A DNA stretch of 64,000 bases from contig NZ_JMGA01000028.1 in assembly GCF_000765145.1 (NCBI RefSeq), positions 1 to 64,000 of the forward strand, read 5' to 3'. Below are positions 59,951-64,000 of the stretch, piece after piece. Below the pieces are notes generated by a model. The model worked only from the letters and a program-made list of their open reading frames with translations, was not told where the DNA came from and ran no database searches. Both the position numbers and the translations under genes were made by a program. Numbering within the stretch: the first letter of the stretch is position 1; every line of letters begins with the position of its first letter. The stretch is from Desulfosporosinus sp. HMP52. GTDB lineage: Bacteria; Bacillota; Desulfitobacteriia; Desulfitobacteriales; Desulfitobacteriaceae.

Positions 59951-60577
59951 TTACCCAATGACTTCTTTAGCTTTGTCCAGTATCAAATGATAAGTCTTAT
60001 CCGCCTCTGCTTGCAGCTCTGTAATCTTAGCTCTAATATTTTGGAGAAACTCCTCATCTTTGATTGAACCTAGATTAATCTTAACGTTAAAAATTGCCCC
60101 CTGAAAGCCTGCATAAGCTGTAACTCCAGATACTGAAGCATCGCAAGCAGTGTTGGGATTTCCGATGGTTAAGACTCTGATGGATAGTTTCAAGACTTCT
60201 ACGCAACTCTCCGCAACTTTAAGAGGCAGAAGAGTTGCTTGAATAGTAGCCTCCTGGATCTTCTCTGATCTGTGAGCTTTCTCCGCTTCAGTTTCCTTAG
60301 GCAATTTATAGGCCTTCATAACTTCATTAAAAGCATCCGTATCCAGATCAACATATTCTAATAAACGATGCTTTAAAGCAATCCCTTTTTCTTTTATTTG
60401 GACAATCTCCTCTTGAACACTGCTAAATTTGGGCTTGCCTTCTGTGAAATTACAAACCATTAAACTTAAAGCTGCACCTAAAGATCCGACCAAGGCCGCC
60501 GCACTTCCGCCTCCGGGAGCCGGCGAATTGCTCCCTAACTCTTCCACAAATTCAGTGACCCTCTTGTCAATTAACAA
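59951..60577 (-). CDS. fchA: Formimidoyltetrahydrofolate cyclodeaminase
   Basis: The protein has 208 residues. It releases ammonia from 5-formimino-tetrahydrofolate to give methenyl-tetrahydrofolate. The family signature SPAPGGGSAAALVGSLGAAL lies near the N-terminus. It follows ftcD by 15 bp, so the pair processes formimino groups from histidine or purine breakdown. TTG start with GGGGAGAA site. Confidence 0.94.
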   Translation of the reverse strand: MLIDKRVTEFVEELGSNSPAPGGGSAAALVGSLGAALSLMVCNFTEGKPKFSSVQEEIVQIKEKGIALKHRLLEYVDLDTDAFNEVMKAYKLPKETEAEKAHRSEKIQEATIQATLLPLKVAESCVEVLKLSIRVLTIGNPNTACDASVSGVTAYAGFQGAIFNVKINLGSIKDEEFLQNIRAKITELQAEADKTYHLILDKAKEVIG

Positions 60578-60592
60578 TATTCTCCCCCCATT

Positions 60593-61492
60593 TCAGTCTT
60601 CAACTAAGTTTTCTTCAAAAACCTGCTTCCGATCAAAGTTTTCTAAGCGCAGATAAAACTCAGCAACATCCAAAAGGGCCTGCATAGGAGTCACACCGAT
60701 TAACTCACTGCCAATAACATTGACACCATACCGGGCGGCCTCGGATTTTACTGTCTCAAAGACTCGGTACAAAGGTGTGCCGGTGTAATTGACCATGTTA
60801 ATGGAAACCTGAGCCACATCCCGATCTTCTAGCATGACCCCCATGGCTCGAACATATTTAAATCCGCCTTTTACCTCCCGAATGGAATCAGCAATTTTTT
60901 TCGCAATACTAAGATCATTAGTACCCAGATTAATATTATAGGCCACCAAAAACTGCCGTGCCCCAACAACGGTAGCTCCGGCTGTAGGATGCATCTTCGG
61001 GTGCCCATAATCAGGATGGCGTTCCGGTTGGCTGATGGCCTCTTTTAACCCCTCGTACTCTCCTTTTCTCACATCAGGGAGCCTTCTTCTGCCGGGAACT
61101 CGGGCAGCCTCTTCATATAAGTAGACAGGAATATCCAGCTTACTCGCAATTTCCGAACCTAGCTCATTAGCTAATTGTATGCATTCTTCCATACTAACCT
61201 CTTTGACCGGTATAAAGGGAATTACATCCGTCGCTCCAACCCGGGGATGACCGCCTTGCTGTTGCTCCATATCAATCAATTCGCAAGCCTTGGCACAAGC
61301 ATTAAAGGCCGCCAGCTTAACACTTTGGGGGTCTCCCACAAAGGTCACAACTGTCCGATTATGACTGGCATCAGGCTTAACATCCAGAAGCTTTACCCCC
61401 TTGACCTGCTTGACCTCGGATACAATAGCTTCAATGACCTCCGGACGACGACCCTCACTAAAATTAGGCACACATTCAACGAGTTTTCCCAT
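60593..61492 (-). CDS. ftcD: Glutamate formimidoyltransferase
   Basis: The protein has 299 residues, the single-domain (transferase only) form. It moves the formimino group from formiminoglutamate to tetrahydrofolate. Family blocks are ECVPNFSEGRRPEVIEAIV, QQGGHPRVGATDVIPFIPV and GHPKMHPTAGATVVGARQF. Mammalian enzymes fuse this domain to the cyclodeaminase; here it is a separate gene next to fchA. Confidence 0.95.
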   Translation of the reverse strand: MGKLVECVPNFSEGRRPEVIEAIVSEVKQVKGVKLLDVKPDASHNRTVVTFVGDPQSVKLAAFNACAKACELIDMEQQQGGHPRVGATDVIPFIPVKEVSMEECIQLANELGSEIASKLDIPVYLYEEAARVPGRRRLPDVRKGEYEGLKEAISQPERHPDYGHPKMHPTAGATVVGARQFLVAYNINLGTNDLSIAKKIADSIREVKGGFKYVRAMGVMLEDRDVAQVSINMVNYTGTPLYRVFETVKSEAARYGVNVIGSELIGVTPMQALLDVAEFYLRLENFDRKQVFEENLVED

Positions 61493-61527
61493 TAATTTGA
61501 CCCCTCTCTAATTCGGTGATTTCCTCA

Positions 61528-61710
61528 TTATGTAATAGAAAGCTTCAGCAAAGCAACTCCAATTAAAACAAGTATAACTCCAATAATTTTACGTTTCAAA
61601 TTCCATCGTTCTTGAGAACAAAAATCCCCATGATTATTGTTATAATCGTGGAAGTTTGGGCCAGCGGGCCAACTAAGGAAAGATTCCCGCCATATTTTTC
61701 AAAAAACAAA
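61528..61710 (-). pseudogene. C-terminal fossil of a DMT/EamA-type transporter
   Basis: The minus strand reads EKYGGNLSLVGPLAQTSTII followed by TIIMGIFVL. After a frameshift it continues QERWNLKRKIIGVILVLIGV and ends ALLKLSIT with a stop. This is the end of a drug/metabolite-type transporter, with the usual last two membrane helices. The upstream part is lost and the frame is broken, so it is not functional. Confidence 0.6.
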
Positions 61711-61736
61711 TTTCATTGTCCAATTCAACGGTTAAA

Positions 61737-61786
61737 TGACAAAAACCTTCTTTACAAGCTTAGTGCTTAAAAGAAGGTTTTTGTCG
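61737..61786 (-). terminator. Terminator after nifV
   Basis: A near-perfect stem (gacaaaaaccttcttt... against aaaagaaggtttttgtc) lies about 15 bp after the nifV stop. Confidence 0.8.
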
Positions 61787-61800
61787 CATCTTTTGTTCTA

Positions 61801-62916
61801 TCATGAGCTCAACACAATTCCTAGGATTTCTTCTTCCTCCAGAGGTCTATCTAACTGGTCTATTTTATCAAGGGTCTTATTCAGAAGTTGATTCACAGTC
61901 TCTTGATCATGGGCCATTCCCCTGGATTTCAGGAGCCATACCACATTCTTAAACTTGGTCTGTTTGCCAAAGGAGGTAGAATGTTTTCTGCCTACACTTT
62001 CCGGTGGAAAGGTTTGATAATTAGCAAAGTCCTTCTGGATTCCGTCAATGTGTATCGACGATGTATGAGTGAAGACGTCCGCCCCGATAATAGGTTTGGC
62101 CCGTGGGACTACACGGTCGGCGGCGGAACTAACCATTAAAGCAATTGAATTTAACCGTTTAAGATCTAGCATCACCTCTTGCTGGAGACTATATTTCAGG
62201 GCAACAGCAATCTCTTCAAGGGCTGAATTTCCTGCCCTCTCCCCTAAACCTCCCACTGTGACACTGACTGCTTTAAAGCCTGCCTGGACGGCGGCCAGAG
62301 AATTAGCTGTGGCCATCCCTAAGTCATTATGGGCATGGAATTCTAAAGGAATCTTCGAGGATCTGGCTAAATCTTGCAGTTTGAAGAAAACATTCAAAGG
62401 TTCCATAACCCCCAAGGTATCTGCAAATCGAATTCGATCAACTCCTAACTTCTCAGCCTCCGAAATGATCTCTTTTAAAAAATCCAAATCTGCTCGACTG
62501 GCATCTTCCAGTCCCAGCACAATATAACCCACTTCTTTTTTGGCCTCACTGACACATTGACCCATTTGCTCAAGAAGCCAAGCCCGGTCCTTTCTTAGTT
62601 TATGCTTAATTTGCTGTTCTGAGGTGGGAAGGGAAATCGCAACTCCCTCAACCCCCGTTCGATAACTGGCCAAGAGATCTGCTTGAACAACTCGATTCCA
62701 AGTAATTAAACGCACCGGCAGATTCAGAGCCACCAGTTGAGAAATTTTCTTAGCTTCTGAACTACCCATGGCTGGGACTCCTACTTCCAACTCATCGATG
62801 CCCGCATCCGCCAAAGCCCGGGCAATCATTTCTTTTTGCTGCCCATTAAAGGAAACTCCCGGAGCCTGCTCTCCGTCTCTTAAGGTTGTATCACATAATA
62901 ATACCCGCTGCTCCAT
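61801..62916 (-). CDS. nifV: Homocitrate synthase NifV
   Basis: The protein has 371 residues. It condenses acetyl-CoA and 2-oxoglutarate to homocitrate, the organic ligand of the nitrogenase cofactor. The alpha-IPM/homocitrate synthase signature LCDTTLRDGEQAPGVSF and the metal histidines in EFHAHNDLGMATANSLAA are present. Standing directly after nifB favours NifV over an isopropylmalate or citramalate synthase, which it could otherwise resemble. Confidence 0.9.
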   Translation of the reverse strand: MEQRVLLCDTTLRDGEQAPGVSFNGQQKEMIARALADAGIDELEVGVPAMGSSEAKKISQLVALNLPVRLITWNRVVQADLLASYRTGVEGVAISLPTSEQQIKHKLRKDRAWLLEQMGQCVSEAKKEVGYIVLGLEDASRADLDFLKEIISEAEKLGVDRIRFADTLGVMEPLNVFFKLQDLARSSKIPLEFHAHNDLGMATANSLAAVQAGFKAVSVTVGGLGERAGNSALEEIAVALKYSLQQEVMLDLKRLNSIALMVSSAADRVVPRAKPIIGADVFTHTSSIHIDGIQKDFANYQTFPPESVGRKHSTSFGKQTKFKNVVWLLKSRGMAHDQETVNQLLNKTLDKIDQLDRPLEEEEILGIVLSS

Positions 62917-62938
62917 CTGAAATAACTCCTTTCATTAT

Positions 62939-63775
62939 TTAGACCAAGCCGATGGCATCTGCACGGCATTGTTGACAATGCATCATTTGCGGGAGAATAG
63001 ATGATAGAACGCTGCGATAATTTTTGATCAATTCAATCGGGGGGGCTGCTTTGTGGGCAAGCTTTCCTTGAGGGATCAAGGGCAGTAAGTTATGGATGTG
63101 GGCTCCTCTCTTTTTTACATCTAAAGCCAAACTATATAATAAATGCTCATTGATACCCGGCATAACCACCGTATTAACTTTTACAGTCATTCCGGCTTTG
63201 GCCGCCAGCTCCAGTCCAAGTAATTGATTATGGATCAGCACCCTGGCCCCACTGGGACCAATCATAGTTTTCCCTTGCCAACGGACATGGCTGTATATCT
63301 TAGACCCCACCTGCTCATCCAGAGTATTAATCGTCACAGTAACATGAGAAACCCCAATATCCACTAATTCCGCTATCTTTTCCGGTAAAAGAAGCCCATT
63401 GGAACTCAAACAAAGAATCATATCCGGGAAATTTTCTTTCACCTTCCTCAAAGTTTTAAAAGTTTCCTCATTAGCTAAGGGTTCTCCCGGTCCGGCAATC
63501 CCTACAACCGTTAATTGGGATCCGATGGCAGAGGATTTTGCCTTAAGGACTGTTTCAATGGCTTCATCTGAATTAATAACCTTACTGGTTACTCCCGGGC
63601 GGGACTCATTAGCACAATCAAATTTACGCACACAATAATTGCAGGAAATATTACACTCCGGGGCCACCGCTAAATGGATTCGACCGGTTTTCCCGTGCCC
63701 GGAAGGTGAGAAACAAGGATGTCCTTGATTTAAATTTGAGCCGGCCATGTTTGCATGATTGCATTCTCTATGCAT
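62939..63775 (-). CDS. nifB: Nitrogenase cofactor biosynthesis protein NifB, short form
   Basis: About 278 residues. Radical-SAM enzyme that fuses two [4Fe-4S] clusters with a carbide to make NifB-co. The radical-SAM site is CNISCNYCVRKFDC, and the C-terminal MMHCQQCRADAIG holds the extra cluster ligands typical of NifB. HPCFSPSGHGKTGRIHLAVAPEC is split here for clarity: the N-terminal HPCFSPSGHGKTGRIHL block is diagnostic. It lacks the NifX-like C-terminal domain of proteobacterial NifB. The start at 63775 follows GGGAGAG; a longer frame to 63790 exists. Confidence 0.93.
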   Translation of the reverse strand: MHRECNHANMAGSNLNQGHPCFSPSGHGKTGRIHLAVAPECNISCNYCVRKFDCANESRPGVTSKVINSDEAIETVLKAKSSAIGSQLTVVGIAGPGEPLANEETFKTLRKVKENFPDMILCLSSNGLLLPEKIAELVDIGVSHVTVTINTLDEQVGSKIYSHVRWQGKTMIGPSGARVLIHNQLLGLELAAKAGMTVKVNTVVMPGINEHLLYSLALDVKKRGAHIHNLLPLIPQGKLAHKAAPPIELIKNYRSVLSSILPQMMHCQQCRADAIGLV

Positions 63776-64000
63776 ATTAATCTCTCCCATCGTTCATCTA
63801 TTTTTAATCCGCTTCCAAGCCTCTCACTTCGATATTTATTTGTTGTCATCATGCACACCTGGCCATCTATAGGCGGTGCCTTGAATTTTAACTAATTCAT
63901 GTAGATGATCTTTAGGAAAGTTATACCTCGTATTAATTCCTTAATAAGGGCTTAGCAGTCAATATACTTCTTATTTTCCAGAAGCATAAACTTTTTAAAG

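Overview
The window looks like chromosome from an anaerobic, spore-forming, moderately AT-rich Firmicute of the Desulfosporosinus/Desulfitobacterium type (Peptococcaceae). This is inferred from the mix of genes: a Bacillus-type core order, spore genes (yqfC, yqfD), pyruvate phosphate dikinase with its ccpN/ppsR regulators, an [FeFe]-hydrogenase-like protein, formimino-folate enzymes and nifB-nifV. No 16S gene is present, so the genus is not proven.

Layout. (1) 1-4.9 kb is a mobile or plastic region. A large tyrosine-recombinase-like gene overlaps a small helix-turn-helix gene. A decayed tandem copy of the recombinase lies upstream, and the remains of an IS21-family istB gene sit between the two. 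(2) 5.3-5.6 kb holds two tRNA genes, one with anticodon CAT (probably Ile2) and tRNA-Asn(GTT). (3) 5.8-8.9 kb is dnaG-rpoD. (4) 9-27 kb is an accessory block between dnaG and ppdK. It contains a GerMN lipoprotein, dgt, a chemoreceptor, two histidine kinase/response regulator pairs, a CcdC-like membrane protein, an ABC-2 transporter with a secreted partner, a lone flgB, a Ca2+-type P-ATPase, an [FeFe]-hydrogenase-like protein and a truncated YafQ toxin. (5) 27-58 kb, all on the minus strand, is a long housekeeping syntenic block read in the order lepA-hemW-hrcA-grpE-dnaK-dnaJ-prmA-rsmE-mtaB-hinT-rpsU-yqeY-yqfC-yqfD-pgpH-ybeY-dgkA-cdd-era-deoC-recO-(DUF4342-like)-(Nudix)-glyQ-glyS-ccpN-ppsR-ppdK. 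This is nearly the Bacillus subtilis order, but phoH is missing between yqfD and pgpH. (6) 58.6-64 kb has an AraC/GyrI-type regulator, fchA-ftcD (formimino-group transfer to tetrahydrofolate), a DMT-transporter fossil, and nifV-nifB (homocitrate and the core of the nitrogenase cofactor).

Regulation visible in the sequence: a perfect CIRCE operator and SigA promoter before hrcA-grpE-dnaK-dnaJ; a T-box riboswitch with a consensus promoter before glyQS; an extended -10 promoter before ccpN; and many hairpin terminators.

The least explained structure is a tandem array of a ~227-bp, hairpin-rich repeat (34765-35478) lodged between the glyQS T-box terminator and glyQ. One stem shows a compensatory base-pair change between units, suggesting selection on RNA or DNA structure. 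Other structured repeats are a 98-bp dispersed repeat placed directly after deoC and after rsmE, a REP-like sequence found three times (once inside the mtaB reading frame), and a cluster of hairpins at 48059-48273. All calls come from reading the sequence; no database search was run.
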